A DNA stretch of 8,676 nucleotides from NCBI GenBank assembly GCA_900771425.1, contig CAAGNV010000027.1:1-8676 (forward strand), in the 5' to 3' direction. Position numbers and translations under genes: made by a program. This document shows, one piece after another, positions 1 to 7,154 of this stretch; position 1 is the first letter of the stretch; each line of letters opens with the position of its first letter. The notes beneath the pieces were generated by a model, which was given only the letters and a program-made list of their open reading frames with translations, made no database searches and was not told the origin of the DNA. The stretch is from Bacteroidaceae bacterium. Its GTDB lineage: Bacteria > Bacteroidota > Bacteroidia > Bacteroidales > Bacteroidaceae.

Positions 1-107
1 AAGATATAGTTAAAAATGTTAAATCTTCAATTTTTCCATAATTCCGAAAAACTCACCTCATCACTTTTCTACCTTTTAACACGCTTCTAATTGCGTATCA
101 GCATGTT

Positions 108-158
108 ATGAAAACTATGGTCATGACCTTACTTCTTTGCACATGTCCAAGAATATAG
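108..158 (+). other. Short out-of-frame ORF resembling a signal peptide
   Basis: ATG at 108 opens a 16-codon frame starting MKTMVMTLLLCTC, which resembles the beginning of a Bacteroidota signal peptide, but it stops at TAG 156-158. It overlaps the surface-protein gene in another frame. It may be the original signal peptide, separated from the body by an indel or an internal deletion of LRR repeats. It may equally be chance, because the same bases encode a good LRR repeat (LTSLHMS) in the body frame. I favour chance. Confidence 0.25.
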
Positions 159-1432
159 AATATGTTGGTGATAATGCATTTAATCTTAATAATTTAATAA
201 CTATTCAACAAACCGACAATACCTATACTTCTGTGACATTTAAGGTGGACAATAAGATAACGGGCGATTCAGACATTACAACGATGGTCAATGGTATAAC
301 ACCTAACAAAAAGGGAATCATCACGATTGAAGACTTGTGCCCAGGACATAGCTACAGTTCGGATTTTATAGCATTATGTAACAATACCCCTATAGCATCG
401 GTGTATGTGCCTTATAATACAAAGAGTTTCCAACCACAGATTGAAGTAATTCAGACAGGACCAACAAATATTAAGGTCTCGGGTACTTATACCAATGATG
501 AGGGTTATAAAGTGCGGACAGGTTTCTATGACCCGAAGACTGATACGTTTGTTGAAGGTGACAGTTATAATTATGACAACCTTAAGCCATATAAATATTA
601 CGACAGTTATTACATAGTATATCGTGTTTATGTTTCTGATGACAAATATGAGTCTAAATCAATCTATGCATCGACTCAGCCACTGACCTTGCAAACAATT
701 AATCCGAGGGTGACGACCAACACAAGTGCCGTGGTTTCTGCACAGACGAATATCTCAGACGAAGAGACCCATGTAGGTTTTGAGTGGCGCAAGATTGATG
801 CTCCAGACGTGATTCCGTCGAAATCGGGAGCAGCAGTGATTTACGGCGGCTTGATGGAAGGACAGATAAAGGGATTGGACAGCAACACATATTATAAGGT
901 ACGTCCGTATTATGAAGCATACGACGGAAGCCGGTATTATGGCGAATGGATTGGTTTCGACCCAAGTGACTTCTCATACTTCGAACCGACCGTACATACA
1001 TACGCCCTGACAAGTGAACCTACCGGAACCAGCGTGAATGTACGTGGTTATGCCGTTGCCGGAACTGATGACATCAAATCGCAGGGATTTGAATATTGGC
1101 CAACTATCTCGCCGCTGGCAAGTCGGACTGTTGCTGCTTCGGGACAAGCCATGACAGCCACGCTGGACGGACTGAAATACAATACGGACTATACGGTACG
1201 TGCATTTGTAAGTACTTCGGCCAAGACTGTTTATGGTGAGTCCGTCAAGTTCAAGACTCCTGCTTTGACTGGCATAGAGAATATTGTTGATGAAGGAAAC
1301 AGTGACAATAATACCAGATTGGGTGTTTATGACATTCAGGGACGATTGGTGGACAACTCTCCAAATGCCGACCTGTCAACTTTGAAACAAGGTGTTTACA
1401 TAATCAACGGCAAGAAAGTCTATGTGAAGTAA
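143..1432 (+). CDS. C-terminal part of a BspA-like leucine-rich-repeat surface protein with type IX secretion tail (5'-truncated)
   Basis: Probably a remnant of a secreted or cell-surface adhesin-type protein. The first residues (SKNIEYVGDNAF, then NLNNLITI) match one BspA-type LRR_5 repeat. About four beta-sandwich (fibronectin III-like) segments follow, at roughly residues 24-95, 96-178, 180-278 and 282-372; the last two carry the typical 'LxYNTDYTVRAF' and 'LDSNTYYKVRPYY' strands. The C-terminus (about 374-429) has VYDIQGRLVD and ends GVYIINGKKVYVK, the form of Bacteroidota type IX secretion C-terminal domains. The LRR frame continues upstream of this ATG (DLTSLHM is encoded from about 125) and stays open back to a TAA at 77-79. 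No ATG lies in that stretch, and TTG 137 is the only other possible start. No signal peptide is in frame, whereas this family normally has one. I infer a truncated, perhaps unexported, remnant. Domain identity is fairly sure; the start is not. Confidence 0.72.
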   Translation: MSKNIEYVGDNAFNLNNLITIQQTDNTYTSVTFKVDNKITGDSDITTMVNGITPNKKGIITIEDLCPGHSYSSDFIALCNNTPIASVYVPYNTKSFQPQIEVIQTGPTNIKVSGTYTNDEGYKVRTGFYDPKTDTFVEGDSYNYDNLKPYKYYDSYYIVYRVYVSDDKYESKSIYASTQPLTLQTINPRVTTNTSAVVSAQTNISDEETHVGFEWRKIDAPDVIPSKSGAAVIYGGLMEGQIKGLDSNTYYKVRPYYEAYDGSRYYGEWIGFDPSDFSYFEPTVHTYALTSEPTGTSVNVRGYAVAGTDDIKSQGFEYWPTISPLASRTVAASGQAMTATLDGLKYNTDYTVRAFVSTSAKTVYGESVKFKTPALTGIENIVDEGNSDNNTRLGVYDIQGRLVDNSPNADLSTLKQGVYIINGKKVYVK

Positions 1433-1465
1433 TTCACTGTACAGAAAACTATTTTGCACAAAAAC

Positions 1466-1499
1466 AGATGGCGCATCTACACTGATTGATGCGCCGTCT
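1466..1499 (+). terminator. Hairpin terminator after the surface-protein gene
   Basis: The arms 1467-1477 (GATGGCGCATC) and 1488-1498 (GATGCGCCGTC) pair over 11 bp with one G-U. An A-T pair extends the stem to 1466/1499, and the loop is 10 nt. The stem is GC-rich in an AT-rich setting, begins 34 nt after the stop codon, and is followed by a short TTCTT run. This fits an intrinsic terminator, although the U-tract is short. Confidence 0.75.
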
Positions 1500-1532
1500 T
1501 CTTAAAAAGATTTATAAGTTCAATGACATGCC

Positions 1533-1563
1533 GTATGGTATAACCACTCGAATACTGCCATAC
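1533..1563. repeat. Imperfect inverted repeat in the intergenic region
   Basis: GTATGG at 1533-1538 pairs with CCATAC at 1558-1563. Further in, TAT pairs with ATA across a small bulge. It lies between the terminator and the mntA-like promoter. No function is evident, and a chance hairpin is possible. Confidence 0.3.
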
Positions 1564-1602
1564 TATTTCGGGAAAAGGCATTGCGTATTTTTGAAGAAGA
1601 AC

Positions 1603-1622
1603 AAACATTTTTACTAATGTTT
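1603..1622. promoter_or_regulatory. Inverted repeat just upstream of the -33 element (possible operator)
   Basis: AAACAT at 1603-1608 and ATGTTT at 1617-1622 form a perfect 6-bp inverted repeat with an 8-nt spacer. It ends one base before the TTTG -33 element of the toxin-antitoxin promoter. The position suits a regulator site, but the arms are short and AT-rich. Confidence 0.3.
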
Positions 1623-1623
1623 C

Positions 1624-1654
1624 TTTGTGTGTAAGTATTTATTTCGTACATTTG
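1624..1654 (+). promoter_or_regulatory. Bacteroidota-type promoter for the mntA/hepT pair
   Basis: TTTG at 1624-1627 (-33) and TACATTTG at 1647-1654 (a full match to -7 TAnnTTTG) are separated by 19 nt, the usual spacing for the primary sigma factor of Bacteroidota. The expected transcription start is near 1660, giving a 5' leader of about 50 nt before the ATG at 1712. Confidence 0.7.
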
Positions 1655-1668
1655 CATGCGAAATGCAA
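1652..1668. promoter_or_regulatory. Inverted repeat spanning the -7 element and start site (possible autoregulatory operator)
   Basis: TTGCAT at 1652-1657 and ATGCAA at 1663-1668 form a perfect 6-bp inverted repeat with a 5-nt spacer (GCGAA). It overlaps the end of the -7 element and the predicted transcription start. A protein bound here would block the promoter. Many toxin-antitoxin operons are autoregulated, but no DNA-binding partner can be named from the sequence. Confidence 0.4.
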
Positions 1669-1711
1669 TTAGGCGATGCTGTATATTGTGTAGCCGAGTA
1701 TATAACTGAAT

Positions 1712-2008
1712 ATGAGAACTCGTAAGGAATACATAGAGTTGCTGCTCTCTCATGCTGATGAACTGCGAAGCCAGTTTGGGGTTACTGCGTTGAGAATCTT
1801 TGGTTCGGTCGCTCGCGACCAACACAAAGAAGGAAGCGATGTGGACATCTGTGTGGATATGCCTCCACGGTTATTCAAACTTGTCGGGTTGGGCTCATAT
1901 TTGGAAACTTTGCTTGGGTGTCATGTGGATGTGGTACGCAATCATAACAACATGAACCCGTTCCTTAGAAGTGAAATCGACAATGACGGAATCTATGTGT
2001 TCAACTAA
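1712..2008 (+). CDS. mntA: Minimal nucleotidyltransferase, MntA-like antitoxin (type VII toxin-antitoxin)
   Basis: A 98-aa protein of the minimal nucleotidyltransferase (MNT) family. The catalytic signature GSX10DXD is complete: G31-S32, then ten residues, then D43-V-D45 inside GSDVDICVDM. A third acidic residue is likely D73 in HVDVV. In characterised MntA-HepT pairs, MntA is a cytoplasmic AMP-transferase that adds AMP to a tyrosine next to the HEPN active site of HepT and so silences the toxin. The gene has its own Bacteroidota-type promoter. It overlaps the downstream HEPN gene, whose candidate starts all lie inside its 3' end, so the two are probably translationally coupled. It is more AT-rich at third positions than mfd, consistent with mobile accessory DNA. 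Family assignment is strong; antitoxin activity is inferred from the pairing. Confidence 0.88.
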   Translation: MRTRKEYIELLLSHADELRSQFGVTALRIFGSVARDQHKEGSDVDICVDMPPRLFKLVGLGSYLETLLGCHVDVVRNHNNMNPFLRSEIDNDGIYVFN

Positions 2009-2384
2009 GACAGAGAGGGCTGTTGCTACATTGAAGCAAATACGACAGGCTGTAATTCAGCTGACTGAATGGAACGCAGATAAGCAGTCTGCTGATGATT
2101 TTATGACTTCTCCTGAAGGCATGAAGGATTTGGCTGCTTCGAGTATGCTGGTTGAGGCTATCGGCGAAGGATTCAAAAATGTTGATAAACTTACTGATGG
2201 CCAGTTGCTGCCATTACGTCAGGAGATTCCTTGGAAAGAAGTTAAAGGTATTCGCGATAAGATCGCACATGGGTATTTCGATATTGATGCCGACATTATT
2301 TTTGAGTCGGTAAAGTTTGAGTTGCCTGAATTGCTGCCAGCCATTGACTTTTTTATTGAACATTTGACAAAGGCTGGGCTGTGA
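1971..2384 (+). CDS. hepT: HEPN-domain protein, HepT-like toxin (DUF86 family)
   Basis: An all-helical HEPN protein of the HepT/DUF86 family. The HEPN RNase motif RX4HXY is intact near the C-terminus as R-DKIA-H-G-Y (R95, H100, Y102 counted from GTG 1971). The preceding GIR and the 'MLVEAIGEGFKNV' helix are also typical of the family. In studied systems HepT cuts RNA (tRNA in one case) and is neutralised when its partner adenylylates the motif tyrosine, which is present here. Starts at GTG 1971, ATG 1983 and ATG 1995 are all possible. The last gives MCSTKTERAV and a 14-nt overlap with mntA, and matches usual HepT lengths best (129 aa). All catalytic residues are present, so the toxin looks functional. 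Confidence 0.87.
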   Translation: MKSTMTESMCSTKTERAVATLKQIRQAVIQLTEWNADKQSADDFMTSPEGMKDLAASSMLVEAIGEGFKNVDKLTDGQLLPLRQEIPWKEVKGIRDKIAHGYFDIDADIIFESVKFELPELLPAIDFFIEHLTKAGL

Positions 2385-2395
2385 TGTATTGAGAC

Positions 2396-2433
2396 AAGGT
2401 GGCCTCTTCCATACGCAAGAGGGCAAGCCACTT
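2396..2433. terminator. Imperfect hairpin after hepT, possible terminator
   Basis: GTGGC (2399-2403) pairs with GCCAC (2427-2431), and CTCTT (2404-2408) with AAGAG (2417-2421), with a small internal loop and flanking AAG/CTT. It begins 12 nt after the hepT stop. There is no U-tract, so termination is only plausible. Confidence 0.4.
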
Positions 2434-2627
2434 ATTGGTATATGGAATATAATATGTGGCATTTTTAGACCTCTCCTTTAATATATTGAAAGTGATATTG
2501 TTGTTTTTGTCGGATAACTATAAAAAAACTTTCCCATCTTTATACTAAATTGCAAATAACTGCGTTATATAAGTAGAAAGGTTTAGAAAGCAAATAACAA
2601 GAAACTTATTTAACCCAATATTTGCCT

Positions 2628-2771
2628 ATGGTTGATTGTACTCTCGAACGTAATGAATCTAACATCCTGATGCACGACTTCAGCGGTATGCCTGAGATGC
2701 ATGCCGGCAGCGAGACTTTGAATTTCCTGCGCTTCTTTGCTGCGAATTTCAAACCGATGGCTGAGGCATAA
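2628..2771 (+). CDS. Small hypothetical protein (47 aa) upstream of mfd
   Basis: An ATG-to-TAA frame of 47 codons, starting MVDCTLERNESNIL and ending FRFFAANFKPMAEA when read with its last helix-like segment (LNFLRFFAANF). I recognise no family and see no signal peptide or membrane segment. Two points favour coding. Its codons prefer C or G in third position (GAC TTC AGC, GCC GGC AGC GAG, CTG CGC TTC) like mfd and unlike the AT-rich DNA just before it. It also ends 32 nt before the mfd start in the same direction, as an operon member would. It might be a leader peptide or a remnant of a longer gene. No clear promoter is seen in the 165 bp before it. Confidence 0.45.
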   Translation: MVDCTLERNESNILMHDFSGMPEMHAGSETLNFLRFFAANFKPMAEA

Positions 2772-2803
2772 CCACACTGAAACATGCAACACGAGGACGG
2801 TTA

Positions 2804-5800
2804 GTGGAAACATCCCGATTACTGAAAATGCTGGCATCGACCGACGGTGCCAAGCGACTGCGCGAGGCTCTGACCCGACGCAAGAGCGACATCTGTGTGA
2901 CAGGACTCATGGGTTCTGCCGCACCTCTGTTGTTTGCTGCTGTCGGTAGAGGGCGCAAGGCGGTAGTAGCAACCGACGGCAAGGCTTCGAAGTCGGCAGC
3001 GGCTGACACGTCACAGCAGTCGGCAAATGAAGAATTGGCGTCGCAGTCGTTCCTTTTCATCATGAACGACGAGGAAGAGGCTGGCTACTTCTATCACGAC
3101 CTGACACAGATGTTGGGCAGCGACGACTCCGTCATGATGTTCCCGTCGTCGTACCGCCGTGCCATAAAGTACAATCAGAAAGACCCTGCCAACGAGATAC
3201 TGAGAACCAATGTGCTGGCGCGGCACGGACGTGGCATCGTCGTCACCTATCCTGAAGCATTGGCAGAGAAGGTGGTGTCGAAGCAAGACCTGTCGGACAA
3301 CACCATAAACCTCAGGGTCGGCGAGAGTTACGATGTGACAGACCTTGAGTCATTCCTCTTCGAACTTGGGTTTAACCGCACCGATTATGTGTATGAACCA
3401 GGTCAGTTTGCCATACGTGGAAGCCTTGTCGATATTTATTCGTTCAGTAACGACGAACCATACCGCATCGACTTCTTCGGCGATGTGATTGACTCTATCC
3501 GCGTGTTCGACATTCAGACGCAACTGTCCGACCGCAGGCTGACCGAGATAACAATCGTGCCGGAGTTCCAACCCAAAGAACACAAGTACGTCCCGTTCCT
3601 CGATTTCCTGCCCGCTGATGCTATACTGGTAGCCAAGGACTTCCAGTTTGTTGCCGACAAGATTCAAAACAGCCATGACGAGGGCTTCAGCCGTCAGGCC
3701 GTCATCGAGGGCTCGCACGATATAGCACGGACACTGCCTGAGTGGCTATCGACGTGTACAGAGTTCCAGCATGGCATTGCCGGGCATCGAAAGGTAATTA
3801 TCGGCAATAGGCAACCAGACGGCAGTCAGTGGATTACGATTGACTTCAATACGACGGCACAGCCGCTGTTCCACAAGAATTTCGACCTCGTGACGTCGGA
3901 GTTTGAGCGCTTGCTGAGCGAAGGCTATCACATCAATATATTTGCCGACAGCGAAAGTCAGGTGCACCGTCTGGAGAACATCTTTGATGCCAACCGCAAG
4001 GGCGAGATGATGATTACGTTCAATGCCGTTGACAAGGCAATACACGAGGGTTTCATCGATCACGACGGACGTCAGTGTTACTTCACCGACCATCAGATAT
4101 TCGACCGTTACCATAAGTACAGCCTCAGCAACGACAAAGCCCGGCGGGGTAAGGTGGCACTCACACTCAAGGAGATACAACAATTCGAGATAGGCGACTA
4201 TGTGGTCCATATCGACCACGGAGTAGGGCGCTTCGGCGGACTGCTGCGTGTGCCGCAGGTCGATGCCGACGGACGCACCGTCTATCAGGAGAAAATCAAG
4301 ATTACATACCTGAACAACGACATCGTCTATGTGTCAATCCATTCGCTGGGCAAGGTGTCGAAGTACAAGGGCAAGGAGGGAGAGGCTCCACGACTGAGCC
4401 GACTGGGCACCGGTGCCTGGGAACGTATGAAGGACCGCGTGAAGTCGAAGGTAAAAGACATTGCCCGCGACCTCATACGCCTTTACTCGCAACGAATGCA
4501 GGAACAGGGTTTCGCCTTCAGCCATGACAGTTACTTGCAGGAGGAACTCGAAGCCAGTTTCGTCTATGAGGATACTCCCGACCAACTGAAGGCTACTCAG
4601 GACGTGAAGGCCGACATGGAGCGCCCTCAGCCGATGGACCGTCTCGTGTGCGGCGACGTAGGGTTCGGCAAGACCGAAGTGGCTGTGCGTGCAGCGTTCA
4701 AGGCAGCGTGCGACGGCAAGCAGGTGGCTGTGCTTGTGCCGACCACAGTGCTTGCATATCAACACTATAAGACATTCAGCGACCGACTTGCCGATTATCC
4801 AGTCAAGGTCGAATACCTGTCGAGAGCACGCAGCGCAAAGGCTACCAAGGAAGTGCTCGAAGGACTGGCAAACGGCAAGGTTGACATCGTCATCGGTACG
4901 CACAAACTGATTGGCAAGAGCGTGACATTCCACGACTTGGGACTGCTCATAATCGACGAGGAACAGAAGTTCGGTGTCAGCGTCAAGGAGAAACTGCGCC
5001 AGATGAAGGTGAACGTAGATACGCTGACCATGACCGCAACGCCTATCCCACGTACATTGCAGTTCTCGCTGATGGGAGCACGCGACATGAGCGTCATACA
5101 GACTCCCCCTGCCAACCGTTATCCGATACAGACGGAGATTCACACGTTCTCGCCCGAAATCATTGCCGAAGCCATCAACTTCGAACTGAGCCGTAACGGT
5201 CAGGTGTTCTTCGTCAACAACCGCATCAACAACCTGTACGACCTGAAGGCAACGATTGAGAAGTACGTGCCCGATGCCCGTGTAGCAATTGGTCACGGAC
5301 AGATGGCTCCTCAGGATCTTGAACAGATTGTGTTCGACTTCATGAACCACGACTACGACGTGCTGCTCTCCACTACCATCGTCGAGAACGGTGTAGATAT
5401 ACCGAACGCCAACACCATCATTATCAACGCAGCACATACATACGGACTCAGTGACCTACATCAGATGCGAGGTCGAGTCGGCCGTGGCAACCGCAAGGCG
5501 TTCTGCTACCTCATAGCACCGCCGCTGGCTGCATTGCCCGACCATTCGCGTCGCCGACTGCAGGCTCTCGAGAACTTCTCGGAACTGGGCAGCGGCATTC
5601 AGATAGCAATGCAGGACCTCGACATACGTGGTGCCGGCAATCTGCTCGGTGCCGAACAGAGTGGATTCATTGCCGACCTCGGTTATGAGACTTACCAGAA
5701 AATACTTGCCGAGGCAATGCACGAACTGCATACCGAGACAATGGCGGCTAACAACCTGCCAGTTGATACGGAGGAGGACAAGGCAGAAACCGTGAGCGAT

Positions 5801-6283
5801 GTCAACGTGGCTGCACCATGGGATGTGTTGGGCGAGTCGTCGGACGTAGAGAGCGACCTGCCGGCTTACTTCCCGGAAGAATATGTGCCGAGCAGCAGCG
5901 AGCGCATGACGCTCTACCGCGAACTCGACACCATGCACGACGAGGACGCGCTCGATAAATACCGTCAGCGACTGATTGACCGTTTCGGCAAACTGCCGCC
6001 TGTGGCTGAGGAACTCATCGACGTGATGCCTCTGAAGTGGGCTGCCGGCAAACTTGGCATCGACAAGGTGATGCTCAAGCACCATAACATGGTTCTCTGT
6101 TTCCCTGTCGATGATGCTGACCCATTCTACAGGAGCGAGATGTTTCTGCGTATCATACGTTATGCCTCGTTGCACGGACGCCAGACCCAGATGCGCGACA
6201 ACGGCAAGCGCTCACTCCTAGTCAAGGACGTCACTACCATACACAAAGCCATGCAAATACTAAAAGAAATCGTCAGCGCATGA
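2804..6283 (+). CDS. mfd: Transcription-repair coupling factor Mfd
   Basis: A 1159-aa superfamily 2 DNA translocase, full length for the family. It binds stalled RNA polymerase, pushes it off the lesion using ATP and recruits UvrA for nucleotide excision repair. The N-terminal UvrB-like part includes YVYEPGQFAIRG (from about 193). The RNA-polymerase-interacting domain begins near FEIGDYVVHIDHGVGRFGG (461). Translocase motifs follow: Walker A GDVGFGKT (617-624), motif II DEEQ (718-721), motif III TATPIPRT, motif VI QMRGRVGRGNR (887-897) and the TRG region LDIRGAGNLLG (about 935). The C-terminal UvrA-masking domain starts near 1018. GTG 2804 is chosen because METSRLLKMLAS aligns with the usual N-terminus and no in-frame ATG exists before 2828; a stop lies at 2762. 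A Ser/Ala/Lys-rich insert of about 30 residues (50-82) separates two conserved segments. The gene overlaps the next by ATGA. Confidence 0.97.
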   Translation: METSRLLKMLASTDGAKRLREALTRRKSDICVTGLMGSAAPLLFAAVGRGRKAVVATDGKASKSAAADTSQQSANEELASQSFLFIMNDEEEAGYFYHDLTQMLGSDDSVMMFPSSYRRAIKYNQKDPANEILRTNVLARHGRGIVVTYPEALAEKVVSKQDLSDNTINLRVGESYDVTDLESFLFELGFNRTDYVYEPGQFAIRGSLVDIYSFSNDEPYRIDFFGDVIDSIRVFDIQTQLSDRRLTEITIVPEFQPKEHKYVPFLDFLPADAILVAKDFQFVADKIQNSHDEGFSRQAVIEGSHDIARTLPEWLSTCTEFQHGIAGHRKVIIGNRQPDGSQWITIDFNTTAQPLFHKNFDLVTSEFERLLSEGYHINIFADSESQVHRLENIFDANRKGEMMITFNAVDKAIHEGFIDHDGRQCYFTDHQIFDRYHKYSLSNDKARRGKVALTLKEIQQFEIGDYVVHIDHGVGRFGGLLRVPQVDADGRTVYQEKIKITYLNNDIVYVSIHSLGKVSKYKGKEGEAPRLSRLGTGAWERMKDRVKSKVKDIARDLIRLYSQRMQEQGFAFSHDSYLQEELEASFVYEDTPDQLKATQDVKADMERPQPMDRLVCGDVGFGKTEVAVRAAFKAACDGKQVAVLVPTTVLAYQHYKTFSDRLADYPVKVEYLSRARSAKATKEVLEGLANGKVDIVIGTHKLIGKSVTFHDLGLLIIDEEQKFGVSVKEKLRQMKVNVDTLTMTATPIPRTLQFSLMGARDMSVIQTPPANRYPIQTEIHTFSPEIIAEAINFELSRNGQVFFVNNRINNLYDLKATIEKYVPDARVAIGHGQMAPQDLEQIVFDFMNHDYDVLLSTTIVENGVDIPNANTIIINAAHTYGLSDLHQMRGRVGRGNRKAFCYLIAPPLAALPDHSRRRLQALENFSELGSGIQIAMQDLDIRGAGNLLGAEQSGFIADLGYETYQKILAEAMHELHTETMAANNLPVDTEEDKAETVSDVNVAAPWDVLGESSDVESDLPAYFPEEYVPSSSERMTLYRELDTMHDEDALDKYRQRLIDRFGKLPPVAEELIDVMPLKWAAGKLGIDKVMLKHHNMVLCFPVDDADPFYRSEMFLRIIRYASLHGRQTQMRDNGKRSLLVKDVTTIHKAMQILKEIVSA

Positions 6284-6729
6284 AACGAATACTGTTTATC
6301 TGTCACGGAAATATCTGCCGAAGCCCGATGGCAGAGATGATAATGAAGAAATTGGTCAGCGATGCCCGCCGTACCGACGAGTTCTTCATCGAGTCGGCAG
6401 CCGTATCGACCGAGGAAATCGGCAATCCCATTTATCCGCCTGCTCAGCGCACGCTGCGTCAGCACGGAGTTCCGTTTACTGACCATCGTGCCCGTCAGGT
6501 CACCCGCCGCGACTATGACTGCTACGACCTGCTCATCTGCATGGATTCGTACAACATACGTTGGCTCAATCGTATCATTCCGAACGGTGACCCCGACGAC
6601 AAGGTACACCTGCTGATGGAGTATGCCGGTTCTGTCCGCGACGTAGCCGACCCTTGGTACACAGGCGATTTCGAAGCCACGTGGCGCGACTGTCTGGATG
6701 GGTGTACACGATTACTTGAACAATTGTAA
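6280..6729 (+). CDS. Low-molecular-weight protein-tyrosine phosphatase
   Basis: A 149-aa cytoplasmic phosphatase of the LMW-PTP family. The phosphate-binding loop CX5R is complete at the N-terminus: C8-HGNIC-R14-S15, after the strand MKRILFI. The general-acid loop is present as D124-PWY in VADPWYTGDFEAT. C8 would form the phosphocysteine intermediate and D124 protonate the leaving group. Related folds act as arsenate reductases, but the DPWY loop and the CHGNICRS signature favour phosphotyrosine hydrolysis. The start codon overlaps the mfd stop (ATGA at 6280-6283), so translation is probably coupled to mfd. No tyrosine kinase or capsule gene is nearby, so the substrate cannot be inferred. Confidence 0.93.
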   Translation: MKRILFICHGNICRSPMAEMIMKKLVSDARRTDEFFIESAAVSTEEIGNPIYPPAQRTLRQHGVPFTDHRARQVTRRDYDCYDLLICMDSYNIRWLNRIIPNGDPDDKVHLLMEYAGSVRDVADPWYTGDFEATWRDCLDGCTRLLEQL

Positions 6730-6768
6730 CTTTAATGGTTGAATTTGTGATTAGCAACGATAAGGAAG

Positions 6769-7143
6769 TTAACATTCATTGCAGAAGTATGCCTTTCCTC
6801 CAAAAGTGTACCAAAAAAGTATTCCGCCTAAGAGATAAGCTAAAAGGTCTATGATGTCAGTAGTTGTATCTGATCTGTATAGTGGCGTTATAAATTCCCA
6901 AACAATACCACAAAACAACATAAATAGTTCGACCTGATATAACTTTAGTTTAATCTTTTTGTAAAACGACAGCACAATACCTATCAACAATAAAAGAATT
7001 GTGCTGCCGAATATGTCATTAAAGTAACAACTCATAAAATATGCAACATACTTATTACAAAAACTCAATATATGGTATTTGTTTAATAGGCATATACTGG
7101 AGAGTATGATTACATAGCCAATGAATTTTAGTCTATAATTCAC
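6769..7143 (-). CDS. Small polytopic membrane protein, possibly VanZ-like
   Basis: A hydrophobic protein of 124 aa when started at GTG 7143. Four to five membrane segments can be seen, at about residues 5-20, 30-42, 46-60, 70-86 and 98-114. The C-terminal half contains CGIVWEFITPLYR followed by D96-IID-L-AYLLGG. An E...R...DxxD...N/Y..GG pattern between two helices recalls VanZ-type proteins, but the resemblance is partial and no function is implied. The frame is open upstream to an ATG at 7230, but that would run through the membrane-anchor codons of the preceding gene. GTG 7143 leaves an 11-nt gap after the upstream stop and begins VNYRLKFIGYVI, a natural membrane-protein start. It converges on the phosphatase gene with only 39 bp between them and no obvious terminator hairpin there. 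Confidence 0.68.
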   Translation of the reverse strand: MNYRLKFIGYVIILSSICLLNKYHILSFCNKYVAYFMSCYFNDIFGSTILLLLIGIVLSFYKKIKLKLYQVELFMLFCGIVWEFITPLYRSDTTTDIIDLLAYLLGGILFWYTFGGKAYFCNEC

Positions 7144-7154
7144 TGATAATAATA

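Noticed and set aside
1..76. Further LRR or other coding remnant at the left edge
   Set aside because: All three forward frames contain stops and no repeat-like residues; this stretch looks non-coding.
1520..1825. Reverse-strand open frame across the mntA promoter and 5' end
   Set aside because: It overlaps a good forward promoter and the MntA catalytic motif, and its residues show no family features.
2463..2627. Promoter for the mfd operon
   Set aside because: Only weak fits such as TAAATTG near 2550 occur, without a properly spaced TTTG, so none is called.
3746..4219. Reverse-strand open frame of 157 codons opposite mfd
   Set aside because: Shadow of the mfd coding strand; no start context or domain.
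4334..5437. Long reverse-strand open frame of 367 codons opposite mfd
   Set aside because: It lies wholly antisense to the conserved Mfd translocase domains, has low-complexity, His/Val/Leu-rich residues typical of a shadow frame, and matches no family.
5456..6175. Reverse-strand open frame of 239 codons opposite the mfd 3' end
   Set aside because: Antisense to mfd motif VI and the C-terminal domain; composition is that of a mirrored GC-biased gene, with no motif.
6730..6768. Terminator between the convergent phosphatase and membrane-protein genes
   Set aside because: No inverted repeat of useful length is visible in the 39-bp gap.
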